A stretch of DNA of 64,000 bases from Elysia crispata (GCA_033675545.1 JAWDGP010006457.1:145001-209000); one strand, 5' to 3'. Counted from the stretch's first letter, positions 12,615 through 27,727 are shown. Numbers and translations: made by a program. The notes: generated by a model from the sequence alone, not told the origin.

Positions 12615-15000
12615 TTCTGAGTAAAGTTAGATTTTGTTTTTGTTGTTGAAAATGATACTGTTCAATCTGCTGGAAAATCATCATTCTTTTTTGGTATTGC
12701 TCTGCTTCTGATTTTATCAAGTAACTATATCTATCTTGGCTAATAATTCATAACTAAGATATAAAATTATAAATGACTTTTCTATTACCTTTAGCATATC
12801 CTCAGATTCTTTGGGTAATTTTAATAGGTTGAAAAAAATTATTGGAGGGCAGTAGTCCTTTAAGTATAGATTTACTTTACTCATTTGCTGAAGTTATTAT
12901 AGAAATCATAGATTCGAATTGACATGCATGAAAAAAAAAATTGAAAAAAGCATTTAAAACTTATTACACATCCTGCCTCTCTGAGTCACCTGGAGGATAC
13001 CAGGAAACCCCTTCTATTCATTCCCTCTTATCCTTGCCCCTATCTCCTGTCTTTTATTTACTTCCCTCTCTAAAATTTCATATTAAATAGAGTATCACCT
13101 TTATGGAAGGAAAGTTTATCATAGGAAAGTTGGATTGCCAGTGTGTTATTCAAAGGTGTAAATTTGTTCTATTCAACAGTGAAAATTGTTTGAAATAATT
13201 GTCTTTGATGGGGTTTTTATTTATTCTTTGCTTGTGTTAGTAGAAGAAAGAAGAAAAATTCTGGGTGCATAAAACATGATTCTTCCCCCCGCCTTTTTTT
13301 TTTATTCTCTCTTAAAAAAAAAGGAAAAAACACAAATGACCATTGTTTTGAGGTTACAAGAAATTTAGGACAGGTTAAATGAAATAACAGGTTTTCTTCA
13401 TGTGTGTTCTTAATGAGCTTTTGACAGCATGATTAATATATTTTGTTGCAGTTCATGTGAACTTTTATTGAAATGAAATATGAATGGCCACTCTTTGTTT
13501 TTGAACATATCTTTTACTCCAAGGCGGGTTCCTTTTGTTTAAAAAAGAATGGCTTGGTCTTGGACTTCATTTCCTAAAGACAGCCACAAAGACTTACATG
13601 TTTGCTGGAAATTTGGTATCATCTGCAGCAGGTCCATTTGTGCCTTTACCAATTCCGAAACTAAGAGTCCTATTAATTATATTTTTTGAATTATACAAAT
13701 ATTTTAAATGAATTTTATGCCTAGTCATCAAATTGTTAGTGTTTAAATGGAAACATTGCTGAGCACACAACCATAGACACCAATTTATCAATCAAACCAT
13801 GGATCATTCTTTTCAGCTTATGAAAAGCAGATTATCTCATTTTTATAGAAAAGCATACTTGAAATAAAGATCATATTTTGTTAAACAGTTAAAGTTTCTC
13901 TGTCGTTAAAAGAGGATTCTTTTTCCCTTTACATTTATTAAGTGTAAGATGAAGATGCTTTTAATTTATCGAAATCTTTTTCATATGATAGTTAACATTT
14001 TTGAATATTCTGTGAGAATTGGATTTCGATTGATAAAGTTAGAGCTACTTTGATCATGAAATATATGCCAATGCATTTTTTCAACTCTCCAAAATTAAGA
14101 GATAACCAAGAAATTAGTATATATTTTTTGACATTCAGATGAACTTCCTTAATTTTCACAACCATATGTCTACCTTAAAAGATCCAAGTGTATTTCCAAA
14201 CAGATAAGCTCTTTGTAATTTTCAGTGACATTTTTTTGCTAACTAAAAATATTCTTCGTAACAAGACTTTTTTTTTCGTTTTTTTTTTCCTTGGGGGCGG
14301 GTATACATTATGATTAAATATTTTCTATCAGTATCAATTGATAATCTTTGTGATGTGATTTTTTATCTATAATTTATAATTATTTGTCGCAAAGTGTGAG
14401 AGAAATTGTGTGTGTATGTGTGTGCTTCCTTTTTCCACAAAATGAATAAAATATTTCTTTTTTAGATTGGAAGGAGCTGAAATACATTTGATCCAGAATT
14501 TTCCATTTTACATGTATTTAATGTGATGATTTTGATCAAAACTCTTAGAAGATTATAGTGGGTTACTTTTATTTGTGATGATTTAGAGCATTATTTAGAT
14601 TGCTATACTGCCCAAAGAGTGAAAATGATTTTTTAATCATTGTTCTATAGTCGGGCTCTGAAATTTGTGATCAATTTTGTTGGACTGTAAACAATTTTCT
14701 TACAGATACCATGAAACTTTACTTTCACATTTAATTACTTTTATGAGAAGATACAAGGCTAACAAATATTTTCAGTATGGTGGATCAGTTTGTGTTGTTA
14801 CATATGTTTTTGGAAAATAGGTTCGTTCTCTTACAATTGATGGTGATTTTATGCTTATTTTGAAACAGTTAAAAAGTGAAACATTGATAATATTGCCTTT
14901 TTTTTCATAGAATTAAAAATTAAAAATAAATTTTTTCATCAATTTAAAACATCTGTCAATGTTGTACAATAAAACACCATTTATCGAATATACAAGAAGA
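12615..15000 (+). other. Probable OMA1 3' UTR and downstream flank
   Basis: AT-rich sequence after the OMA1 stop with no coding signal. Candidate AATAAA poly(A) signals on the plus strand are at 13863-13868, 14445-14450 and 14968-14973. Which one is used cannot be decided from sequence alone. Confidence 0.4.
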
Positions 15001-17937
15001 AATCCAATTTTTTTTCTGACATCATTGTCGTCTCTCCAAAATGTAACTGCACTTATTTGTTAAAAACTGAGTAAATGCTCACTCTCTTTAGATGTAAACA
15101 TTTCCTCATTTACTTCTAGTTTATTAATGCTTACTTTTTAAAGGGGATTTTATGCATCAACAGCATCAGGTGATGAACTGTATTTCAAATTTTATGAATC
15201 CTATAAATTTAAAACCAAAGTCTTTATCAATGCTTAATGAATGCAGACAAAAAATTACTCAAAATATTACTATAAAAGTGTTTTAAAAATGAAGTAATAA
15301 CCCTCTTTTGTAAAGAGAATTATGATTTAGATTAAGAAATTAAGTTTACATCATTTAATTCAGAGGTTTCAGATAATAAATGGAAGAATCATAGAAGAAG
15401 TACAACATAAAGCTTCATATGCACATGCTGTTACTGTGGAAGTTTGTGTTTCATGTGATTTTTTAAGGCGAAGTTTACGGTTTTGTTGAAATATTCATCA
15501 TGATGGTTTGCAATGTCCTTTTAAATGTATTTCACATCTTCAAAATTGTAAAAGGAGAGGTTTTGATTATATTATTTATAAAAAAAAAAAATTACTTTTT
15601 ATAAATTTCAAAATGTTCTTTACAGTGAGCTGTTTTTATCTGAGTGTGAAAAAAATATTTGCACATGATTAATATTATTATAATAAATCATTTGCTTCTC
15701 CTTTTTTTTTAATTTCATCTTCTCAGGAGACTATTTTGGCTGTAAAATTTAATGATTTCTGTTATATAACTGCTGCATTGTTGATTTTGATATAACTATA
15801 TCTTGTGCATTTAGATTTTGTTTGAGCACAAACCAGTTGAATAAATAATTTGTAATGAAAATCATTTGTGTCTCTTTTAATTTGACACCAATGTAATTGT
15901 GAAAAATAAAGTGATTGTTTACAAAAGTACCGATACACTTCTTTGAAATAAAAGATTCTCTCATTATGCAGGAAGATATCTCAATGAAACAAAAATGGTA
16001 AAAATTGGCAACAAGTGAAAAAAATGACTTAAAAAAAAAAGTAAATAGAGCCGTAAGCAAGCAAGTGCTTTATAATGCAATTCATGTCAATTTAATAACT
16101 TTTTTAAAAAATGATTTTAGACTTCTGTTCAATTGAAAATATTGAAAATATAAACTACATTTAGAGCCATCAAAACAAGCCCCACAAGTCGGACGAGTTT
16201 TAAAAAAAAAATCCTCTCTTTAAACTACTTGAAAAGCTCATGCTTTCCCCTGCTTATCAATCATCCTTCTTCTGACTATTAAACTCCTATGATACAGCTA
16301 TAGCTAGATTAATGCAGGGAAAGTTTTTGTTTCTTTTTTTAGTTACCCTTTTTCCCTTCTCTAAATCCCTAGTTTCTACCAACAACACTTAAAAATTCTT
16401 TTAAGAATCGGCTTTTAACTCAAGCACTGGGTTATTATCCTAGTGACAAAAAAAAGAAAGACAAGGGATCTGGTTATGAACAACTGATCCCTATATCTTA
16501 CATCCCCTCTCTCCCTTTGGTCCTCTGTCAACACCATTTTTTAATGGAATAAAATTTATGTGGAAACTTAAAGACATAAAAATACTCAAACTAGAAAGAA
16601 AAAAATGACTCAAAATGATTTTGCATTCTTATTACATCATCAAGTCTGTTGACAATATAGGCCAGAGAAACGAATACCATCCCTTTCTGGGTAAGCTTTT
16701 GACTTTATATTCAACAAAAACTACACACCACTGCTATCTCGTTCCTATGCCCTATGCCTCTTTTTCCCTTGAGATTAAAACCATTATGTTTATCTGATAA
16801 CGGTATATGATTTTTTCAAATATGTCGCCAACACAGTGCTAGGTTCCCAATGCATTTTTTTCTTACCGGTACTTGATCTTCCCAAATAATTTTTCTTTTC
16901 AATCTTTATTGTATTGCGAAATGTTATGAAGATTTTGTATATCTGCTACTCAATCAACCAAAATTCTTTTTAAAGAAACATGAAAAAACACACAAACAAA
17001 AAAAACCCAGATATGATATTAATACTCTTGAGAGTAACAACTAAGGCAACATTAAAACTAGAGAACATGGACGGAAAGTAATGGGTAAAATTAAAAACTT
17101 TTTTTTAAAGGGAGGTAATTCATTTTATTCATAGACTTGATTTTCAATCTCGAAGACTCGAAACCAAGCCGATAAGCACGAGAGCAACAAGTTCGGCAGA
17201 TAGATTCTAGATTTAGGTCTATGCACTTTGTTTTTTTGTTTGAAGTTTTCAACTTCCTGAGTCCCAGACTTAGACCGAATTACTGTGCTCAAGATCTGGA
17301 AATTAACAAAAGTTCCGTTTAGATCTAGATTTTTAAATTTAACAATAGGTCAGTATAATAATATAAATATGTGAATTGTGATATTTTTGTAGGTAAGATT
17401 TAAAATCTAGATCAGCTAGATTCTCATTTTGAATTACATGTAAGCATCTGCTCTCTAAACTTAAGAGTGAGTGATATATCTTCTAGTCTAGATCTAAGTT
17501 GGAAACTCAAGAGGAAAAAAAAAAGATGTCTTGTCAATGTTTTGCAATTAATAGCCATAGTCTAGAGCTGACCTCCTTCTCTGTGTGATCTTTGAAAGGG
17601 AAGCAGAATATATTATTTAAAAAGGGGAACGATTTAATAATGGTAGGCCCAATCTGCAAGAACAAGATGGAGAATGGGCAATGTGTGTTTTTCTCGTAGG
17701 CTTTCCCATGCTGTTAGATTGAAGGTACCTTTCATTTCGTCAAGGCAGGGCTAAAAAATTTCAAGCTCCATATTTTTTAACGTTTGTAAACCCTAGGGAG
17801 TTTAGTGGGTTATATCCTGCTTGTTTTGTGTTAATGATTTATTAAATGTCACAGTCTTTGATGAGCCTTGCATGATGAAGATATTTTGCAGAAATTAATT
17901 GCATCTTAGTTATGTTGCTCACTCTGAGACAAAAAGT

Positions 17938-17939
<2 letters not shown>
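15001..17939. other. Intergenic AT-rich DNA, nothing recognised
   Basis: No ORF here has a recognisable domain or credible splice framework. Runs of A and T are frequent. The segment 17160-17500 has several short copies of the palindromic word AGATCTAGAT, which also recurs near 9150 and 48410-48520. Confidence 0.5.
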
Positions 17940-17979
<40 letters not shown>

Positions 17980-17982
17980 CCT

Positions 17983-18047
<65 letters not shown>
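17940..18047. repeat. (CT)n microsatellite with CCCT interruption
   Basis: Near-perfect CT dinucleotide array, interrupted near its middle by a short CCCT run. Intergenic, between OMA1 and CLIP4. Confidence 0.98.
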
Positions 18048-18050
<3 letters not shown>

Positions 18051-18466
18051 TGTTGGAGACCAGTCTCAACAAATAATCCAATTTCAGCTCTGTAATCATT
18101 ATCTTAATTCTTGTATGTGGTATAAATTTATTGAGCAAAAATAGTGTGTTGTTTGACTTGCGTTATTGCACTGAAAAAGTGATACTTATTACAGTATTAT
18201 AACCACGCACACATAATACACACTCAGTATCCCTATACTTATAAATCTTAAAATAGAGAAGTTTCCCTTAACATTCCAAATGATATAGTAATATTTGACT
18301 CATTACCATATATTTCCATGTTGTGTTCACCAATCTGTAATCTAATATTAAGAATTTAGAATGGCACATTTCATATGTACCTAACTTTCAATTCAAGTTG
18401 ATTATCTGTGATATAAATTGTAAACAAAAGCTTGTGACTTTTTCACTAATTGAAAATAAAAGAAGG

Positions 18467-18727
18467 TGATACCTGCACATGTGCAGGGTGCGCAGATAGC
18501 ATAAACAATAAATCATAGGTGACTATTGATTGACCAAAATTATTGCAAGTGTAGGGGATGCGAGCAATTTCAAGAGATGTGACAACACTGATATATATAA
18601 GATAATTCTGGAGTTGTTGTTGAGCTTCCTTCCTGAGAATGGCATCCATCGTGTTTTCACAAAATTTCTCTCTTATTTTCACAGCACTGACCAACTCTTT
18701 TAAGACTGTATCAAGGTATCTCAGCAT
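18467..18727 (-). CDS. Possible orphan exon or small ORF of unknown function
   Basis: A minus-strand open frame of about 87 codons from an ATG at 18727 reads like ordinary protein (starting MLRYLDTVLKEL, then a charged helix-like stretch). It runs into a plausible splice donor, CAG|GTATCA, at about 18467; without splicing it stays open to 18446. The frame is closed upstream of the ATG by a stop. No polypyrimidine-rich acceptor is obvious and no partner exon was found. I do not recognise a family. It could be a chance ORF. Confidence 0.25.
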
Positions 18728-19698
18728 CAGTTGTTAAGATTTGGATAGAATTATGGCTCCTTCCTTTTGGTAAGATTTTCTTTTTGTTGTGTTCCATATC
18801 TTTTTTTTTTCATTTTAAATTATTGCAGATGCCCAGTGGGACAGTTTTATAAATTTGTTGAAAGGCTAAGCTACTTAATCACATTTATCCAGGCATTTTG
18901 TTTATTTTTAGGTCTACGTTCTATTTGGTACAATTGATCTCATAAACCACTAACTCTTCACACAAAAAAAGTTCAATTAATGTGATAAATGGTGAAAATA
19001 ATGTACCTTTTTGTGGACTTAATGCTAATGTAACAATGTATTCCAAAGAAAAATATAGTTTGTTTAAAATTTGTTGATTAGTCTTATCACAAGATAAAAA
19101 CTATGCTTTTGTGCAGCATTATATTTCTCTTGCATGCTTTCCAGTGACTTAACCCTAATTAAAATGCTCTGGGGAAAAAAAATAAACCTTTCTATACATA
19201 TCTCAGCTGGTCATTATTTTTATACATATTTTTTTTTAATTCAGAGGAAATCTTTCAACCACTTCAGATCATGATTGTCATTTTTAAAAGGATTTGATGA
19301 AAAAAACTCCTCCATAGGTCATGAAGAAATTTTAAGGTCATACATTATTTTGGTGACTAATGTGTGGACAAAAAAAAAGTTTTTGGTATCTTGTTCAACG
19401 AAAGTGAAATTCAAGCAGAATGTTTTATAGAGTAATTAATCTATATAAAAACAAAGCAAAAGAAAAAAGAATTAGTCTAACTATGAGACAGCAAGGGATA
19501 GGAAGCCTTGGGTAAGATTTAGATGAAGTATTTAGGGTGAAATAAATGAGGGTTTTCACAGCTTTATTAATTTTTCTTCTATTTCAGTTCTCTCAATTTT
19601 CATTGTCAATATTTTAAACAGAAGGAAAAAAAAGACAAATGAAGTATTGATATTCATCTCTCTTCTTTAGTTCTTCACTCCTCCCTCCTCTCAACACC

Positions 19699-19701
<3 letters not shown>

Positions 19702-19752
<51 letters not shown>

Positions 19753-19755
19753 TCT
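19702..19755. repeat. (CT)n microsatellite
   Basis: CT dinucleotide array ending in a short TTTCTC-type degenerate tail. It lies about 90 bases before a complementary GA array. Confidence 0.97.
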
Positions 19756-19839
19756 TTATGCTCCTATTAAGAGAACCATCTTTTTAAACATGAACATAAT
19801 TAGACCTGTTTGGGTTACTTGTATGGTTTTACATGTATT

Positions 19840-20017
<178 letters not shown>

Positions 20018-22655
20018 TGTTACAACGTGTGTGTGCGTCGGTCAGTCAGTATGGCGCATAATTCTTTCACGTTTCCATCATAACTTTCTAGCCACCTTCT
20101 TTTTTGTTAACCTGAGCAGAAGAACCAGTTTTGGTAGCTTCTTAACATTAATTTTATTGAATAGCGTCTAGCTTCCGTGAAACCAAAAAGGAATTGATCA
20201 AATGCGATCTGATCCCATCATTAGATAACCTGTGGCAGAATTCGATCGGAGAATCATGGTACATTGTAATTTTAGTCGTGCGCTCTGCCGTCTAAGCTCC
20301 TTACCTTTATTTATTAGGATTTTGTGCAGTTACAGTCAACATCTGACACTCAGATCGCTGCTATCCCTGCTCTCCTTGTAGCTGTTAATGTTCAGCTGAC
20401 TATATGTCACATTTTGATATAAAGTAACAGGTGGTGTCACCTCACTTTGAATGACTTGCATCATGTTGCAGCCAGGCGACCCTCCTAAAAAAAAACTTAA
20501 GTAAAGGCGCTCGATCGTTCACCTTGTTAATGCATTTTTCGTAAATTCGCGTTTGGGCTTGTGTACTTAATGTTTTTACTCACCAATTTATAAATTTCGA
20601 AGGCATGGAATGATAAAACGAGAATCAAATTGTTTTTGTTTGAAGTTGAAATATGAGAGAAATTTCAATTATTGAAATCGTGTGCTCCGCCACCTGTTAT
20701 GATTAGTAAAAGGATCAACTGAATTCTGACAAGCGAACTCGGTGACAGGATGCACGGCTATATTCATTATTCGGTCGTATCGGAAGAATGCAGAAGAGAT
20801 TTGAAGATGTGAGGTTGCGGTAAGGATCAGCAAGAGTGAAAAGAAACACTACTAGTATACTCAGAAGCCCAAAAACAAATTTATACACGTATTTCGACTC
20901 TTTTTGGAAACCAGTCGCGCTTCACAAGGCAGTGCCGTACTTGACATTGGAGCGCAGCTGCCACATGCTACAATTATCATACTATACTTAATATTCACTA
21001 CTAAGTTTATGAGAGGAGTGTGCCACTTATCAAGTTTCAGTGGTGGATGAGTAACCGGACAACCCCAAAGTAACCAAGACTTGTGTCACGCTCTTGGTTT
21101 GCTTCGTACTATCGATAGAGTGCTTGTCCGTGTAGCTCTGTTATGGTTATTTGTTCCCTCAGAGTTCTGCGTTTTGCTTATCTAAACTTACACATTCTTG
21201 TTCGATCGATTTTTGCTGTATTCACGAAAATGTCCTGGTGATATTTCTGCATTTTTTGCTTCTTTTCAATTCAGCGGCAGACCAAAAAATCGATGTGAAG
21301 CTATCTGTTAAGTAGGCTACGTGTGCCAAAATTGGCTCGATGAATAAAGCAGACCAATAGTGTTTGTTAAGACTGATGCATTTTTTTTACGTTCATTGTG
21401 TTGGCTATTCGAAACTATCAGTGTTAGAAGATAGTTTCAACTTTAAAAAGCACGAAGGGTCGCTGCTTACCCTTAAGGCTTGATACTCGGATAGTAAACA
21501 CGAGCAATTGTTAACACGAACTTCTTTACATCATTTTAAGCCTTTGTATTGTGGGTTTCGGTTAAAAAATCTGTTGTATTTGTTGATAAAAGATATATTA
21601 AACTTTTTTTTTCAGTTATAATCTTTACGCCAGTAAAATCTTTTGGTAAACTAGATGTAGGGTAAAACAGAACATACTCATTTGTTACAAAAATTTATAG
21701 AAATTATTCTTTGTGCTAAAAGTTTACTATGGATTACCGTGCCTGAGAGACTGAATAATGTAAAATTCGCATCGAAAAAGGACGGTGTAGTAATTTTTTT
21801 TATAGATTCATCGCACAAGCCAACTAAATTCCGAAAAGTTTCAAATTTTGTCAAAACCTGATTAGCTCTGACAATTATCGCCGTTTACTGGCATTCTCGG
21901 TGCAAAGCCACGTAACCTAGTTTTAGGAAAAAAATCTGTGTAGCCCATCCTATCCCTCCTATCTCACGATTTCGTTTAAAAAAAAAAAGAAGAATATGGT
22001 GCGCACGTCTGTTACATTTTTTCGGTATAAGAAACCCACCGTGAAGCATGCTTCTTTGATTCGGAGATAGCTCGTGGGAACAAGGACGCCGCAACATCTG
22101 TTGTGCTAGATCCAGGAGAATCAGTATCGGATAACTAGTAAATGCTACTCGCACAATCAATCTTACTGGTGGCCTCGTTTCTTATTCATAATTCATTTAT
22201 CAGATAACTTTTGTGTGGTGACACTTGATTTCACAGGGAGTATTTTGAATTTGTGAGGGGTGAAACTCACATGTCTTTCTTTTCTAAATGACTGAAAAAA
22301 ATTACCGTTCAAATAACGTTGTGCGTCAGATTTGCATTGTGCTCACCATGTATATGGTTATACTTATAGTCAGGCTTCCACACTGCCGTGCTTAATAAGG
22401 ATGGGAGCAGAGGATGTAGGTGTCTCCTGCCGTAGTGTGCTGCGAACCTTTTCTTAAGAAACTTGCACGATTTTATGCTTAAACTGGCAAGCATGGAGTC
22501 ATTTTATGTAAAGGAGGTTCAGATTTATACACTCCGATAAAGCAGATTTTTTTTTTCGAGGAGACAGTCCGTAACAGTTGATAACTGCATAACTGCCCTC
22601 TACAGTTAGTAGGAACACTTCTTGATGCCCTTAAGTGGAGTAAGAATTAATCGGC
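20018..22655 (+). promoter_or_regulatory. Upstream region of the CLIP4-like gene (putative promoter and 5' UTR)
   Basis: By eye this stretch is richer in CpG and less AT-rich than its surroundings, and it leads to the first coding ATG at 22656. No convincing TATA box or coding exon was seen. The promoter role is inferred only from its position and composition. Confidence 0.35.
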
Positions 22656-22708
22656 ATGGGAGACCCGCCTGTAGTTGAGGATACGATGAACACGCAGAGA
22701 AGTGCAAA
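22656..22708 (+). CDS. CLIP4: CLIP4-like first coding exon, form A
   Basis: ATG followed by 17 codons ([17 protein letters not shown] plus two bases AA) ends at a strong donor, GTAAGTA. The AA joins the A at 34042 to make Lys, followed directly by the Met at 34043, so the frame is maintained. The exon belongs to a CpG-richer patch. It lacks recognisable homology, as is usual for the extreme N-terminus of this family. Confidence 0.65.
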
Positions 22709-22977
22709 GTAAGTACTTCACGCTGGTTTACGAACCTATACGATTACAGATTTATAATTAGACGCAATGGCAAAGCACTATAATTATGCTTCGTTATGAA
22801 CGTCTCTGTATAGGTTCGAGTTTGAATTGTTCTTGTGGTCCTGAACAGACTAGACATGCATTGCAAACATTTTTCGAATATACCTAAATTTTGTGAAAAC
22901 GAGAGCTTGCTGAGAGGCTACACAAGCTCTCTTTCCCCCCCCCCCCCCTTTTTTTTTTTTCCTCTCTCTCTCCTCTC

Positions 22978-23040
<63 letters not shown>

Positions 23041-26000
23041 CCCTCGTTCCTTCTCTCGCTGTTTTTCTAAAAAATTCATCTCTTTTTTTAAATGGTCATT
23101 TCATTCTTTTTTTAAACGTAACTTCTCAATCATTTTCCCTTCTTTTCATTGATATTTTAGATTATATTTTTTCTTGCTTCTTGCACCTCTTTCTTGAGAC
23201 TGACACTTACAGAGTTCTTATGTATTTCAACGACGCAACTCACTGTTTCATTATTGAAGACAGGTTGGTGTTGTAAATGGTTGTGCATTGAAAGCCATAA
23301 GTTTGCATATTCTCCTTGAGGACATGTCTTGAGTTTTCGACATAATTATTGTAATATCGCTATTGAGGGCTACACCCTCTGAAACCGAAAAACGGTCAAC
23401 TAAGCATTTCTGACCACGACAGGTTCCAAAAAACTAGAACCATTTCTGGCGCTAAAAGTACCAAAGAGAACAGTCATTTTTGCGCTATTTTGTTATCCAT
23501 AAAACTGTGTTAATCACCTTTTTTTTTGTTAATGCGTTTTGTTAAATCTTTCGAAAATTTCATTTTTCTTAAAACATTTTGTGCCAGTCTTTGTTGAATA
23601 ACTTTTTAGGTTAGCGATATTTTTAATGAAAGTTTGCATGAAGCAAGCTTATTTAAAATATCGAATTAAATGGATGCTTTTGGGAGTAAATTTAAATTTG
23701 AGTAAAGTTAAGATCCATTATGTAACAAAAGCTCAAGAATTATTTAAGAAGCAAATTTTGAAAATCCATATTTTTAATTCTAACCAAAATTTTCGAGAAG
23801 CTTCTGTATAAATTTTAATATTGATTACTACATTCTTTTATACGTTCTCCAGTATTCTAGTTAGCTGGTTTAATAAAAGCCTTAGCCTGTAAGATTATTG
23901 ACATACTTTCAACATGCTCACTGACAACCGTTATAGTGCGGAAAAATTAAAACTTTTTTTTCACGTATTAGATATCTATGCCTAAGTTAATGGTTAAAAA
24001 ATATTTGATCCTAAATGAATATATAAAGAGTTGAGCCCTTATAATAACCCTTTTTCCCCTACCTTCCCACATGATTAGTGTTCAGAAGTCTAGTATTTTA
24101 AAAAAAAATTTAAACTATTGAGGATTCCACCAGACTCTTGCAACTCTCAAGCAATACAAAAATTCCGTTTCTACGCAAGGTCATGTCTGCTTACACAGAC
24201 TTTGGAGTAGAACTGAAACGTAGGGGTGGTTGTCTATGTAAAATGATTGATGATGAAATCATGCACGTGTTAGTTTCCAGTTTGGGCTTAGGTTTCGCAC
24301 TATGTGCAATTAAAGATGTCAGTTTGTCGCGAGAGTTCTGTAGCCTTGGACTTGGAACGATTTTTCTCCGCCTTCGTAGAGCGAATTTCTTTGTTCTTAT
24401 GTTTCTTTCTTTCTTTTTTCTTTTTTTTTCTTTTTAATTCTCCAGTTGGCCTGTCTTTCAAATTATTTCCCGCTCATTTCCTTATACGCCTATCTGTCTC
24501 TATCGCTCGAGCAAAAATCATACCATAGCAAGACAACCAGATCATTGTTTGCTGCTTGCGATTTATTTCAAGGTGCTCTAAAAGTTAAAATAGAAAAGTC
24601 ACTGTTTGAATGACTGGAGAATGACTGGAACTTTTTGATCGCACATGTGCCTACATAAAGAACACTCCTATATACGACTCGTAAGGGGTTTTGAATTGAA
24701 TAGAAGGCCGCTCCTGCCCCTTTCATACACTGGTCCTAAAGTTTGAACGTCTCCCATGTCTCACCTTAAGTCTTGTACGGGAATGAACACATAGTCGCCG
24801 TCGTTACACTGGTATTTATTTTACGTTTTATGACATTCTCCCTCAAAAGTCAATAGAACCATAAAATCGAACGTTTTGCCTGTGTACCTTTTCGACACTG
24901 AAGCACCAGTTCTTTTTTTTATCTTTTAAGTTTTTTTTTTCTTTATGGGAGGTGAGCTCGAGTTTTTTCCCAGTGGCACAGTTTACTTCGTGGGGATATT
25001 TTATGTTAATCCCCATTCAATTGTTTATCGAAAAGGGTTGAGTTATGGTGTGCTTGAAAATGTTGAAGTCCAGTAAATATGCTGCAATTGAATCAACACA
25101 ATTCTTTACATTAATTTAATATTATGAGCAAGGTTTTCTGAATAGGGAAAAGTAATTTATTTGTGAGCATGGCGAGAAAAATTTGCATGCATGTCACTTA
25201 ATTTCTAAATTTATAATACAATGGACTATGGTTAGGCCAGATTGATTTAAAAAATGACGTTCAAGCGATCGTCTTAAAATCCTAAAGACGAATATCATAT
25301 GAGAAATTTTTTAATGTATTTTTTTTTAAGATTCAAGGGAACCATCCTAAAAATCCAACTACGTTACTTACATTTATTGTTTCTACATATTAATAAACAC
25401 AAACGTGACTTTATTAACAATAATACTTTCTACTCATAATAGGATCAATTTGCTATTGTTGTGCTGAAGCTGGTATTAGAATAACATTTAAATTGATTTG
25501 TAAGGCTTTTGAGTGCTATGCTTCATACGTCAACCCCGAATTAGAGAAGCCTTTTTCGATCGATTCATGAGAGGTTTTGAAAAAAAGGGAATTCATTGGT
25601 TTTTTTTTAATACTTCCTATATTCTCTATACGTACATTTGTAGTTTTAAAAGGGCCTAATAGTAATACATACTTTTCTCACCAATTGTAAGTCGACTTTT
25701 TTTTTCGGGAAGAAACAAGCAGCGCATTTTTATTAATGAATCGGACCAGAAAAATCCAATGACTTCTTCAAAGTCATGAGCAATATTCTGAAAATTTTGA
25801 TTCAAGTTTATTTACCTTCTTTAGGCAAACTTAAGGTCAAAGGGCTCAGAAAAATTAGATTAGATATAATTGAAATCTAGTTCCAATGTTTAATCACCAG
25901 ATCTTGGCACCAACAGCTTCTATGTAGTGTCATATCTTCAGCTTGGAATTTTCATCGTCTTTTTTCTTTCTTTCTTTTTTTTTTTTTAATATCCCATCCA

Positions 26001-26597
26001 GTGATTCCTATTCGTCATTTCTCTACAAAAAAAAAAAAAGAAAAAAAAGAGAAACAACAACACAGAAACAAAAAAACAAAAAAAAACAAAAACAAAAACA
26101 AAACAGAAATCATAATTTAAACATTCCTATGCCATGATGAATGTTGTTTGAGTGTCCATGTATCATATCATTAACTACATAGCTGACTGATCGAATCGTT
26201 TTAGGTACACGATTGTGTTCTGTTTCTTGCTTGAATATCAGTTACTCAGGTCCGAGAGTGGTGAATAGGTCGCAGCTTTCGGTAGGTGACCTGCAAACTT
26301 AATGCCTCTCTGAGGCCCCCGGGCCACGACCAGCAATGTTCGATTAAAATTAGGCGCTCTTTATCTTTACTTCTCGGGAATAAACGATTAGGTCGTCAGG
26401 GTAGATAGTTGAACGCTATAGAGAGGTTTCCAGTCTCTTTAGATTCAGATTTGACGGGTTCTCTATAAGATTCTCTAAATGCCACTAAGGACAAAACCTA
26501 GACCTGGTCTTTTAGCGGGGGGGGGGGGGGGTGAGAGAGAGAGAGAGAGACAGAGAGAGAGAGAGACAGAGAGAGAGACAGAGAGAGAGACACACAC

Positions 26598-26676
<79 letters not shown>

Positions 26677-27606
26677 GATGATGCGAATACAGAATGCGAT
26701 GGTCAAAAGCAATTTCTATTTTCTTCTCCTTCCCCTTTTTTCTGCAAACATTTTATTGTTTTCATGAGGACTCTCCGTAAGTTAGCTTGAGTTTATTCTC
26801 GTTCCTATCACAGCTCCGATCCCTCTCTTACTTGACGCAAAAAGCGTGGGCTGCAACACTTAATTAGTACTCGGAGCCATTTTGGGAGACGGTAGAGTGT
26901 CTCGTTGTGTCCTATGACCAGCTCATGTTATGTCTTTACAGACAATAACATAGCCATGTTACACGAAAAGCATTTTCAAGGATTATTCATTTTGTTTAGA
27001 AACTTAATTTTCTCTTATCATAACAAAAAAAGTAAACCTAGTTCTTTTCTTATTAGGAACAAGACATTTAGCATTAAACAAATACCTAAGCTGAAGTCAA
27101 ACCTGTTAACATAAGGTATGCAGGCTGATGTTTTCCTCGAACCTCTAGAGTAGCAGGCTGTGCCATTGATAAATACTTCCTTGGTAAATACTTCCATCCT
27201 GGTTCATGTTCTACACATGCCTGATGTGAAGGACAATTAGGTTGTCCACTATTGTGATTCAATAAAGACGATCTACCACACCTGTGTGCCGTATGAATCT
27301 AAACAGCTGCGAAATCAGATTAATATAATTGTGCGTGATTGCTACAGTGACAACCATAACAACATAATAATTAAGATTACTTAAACAAAAGAAGGCAAGG
27401 GCTATCAAAATATTATTTGAAGAAAAGTTGAATAGGGGAAAAAGACATCATGTAAGATTTTACGATATAGAAATCTATAATATGAATTGCCACTTGAATA
27501 AGCATCTTCTGCTCCGACCAATTAATAGAAAATCACATCGTTCAGTGTAGACTTGTACATTTCATGCTCCACGACTGGATGACGAGAAAATCAATGTTTA
27601 CTTTAA

Positions 27607-27683
<77 letters not shown>

Positions 27684-27727
27684 CACTACCACTACCACTA
27701 CCACTACCACTACCACTACCACTACCA

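Noticed and set aside
24138-24528. Two overlapping ORFs of 99 and 74 codons
   Set aside because: Ends in phenylalanine-rich low complexity from T runs; no domain recognised, inside CLIP4-like intron 1.
26479-26790. Arg/Glu-rich ORF of 103 codons
   Set aside because: Driven by the GA array at 26532-26671.
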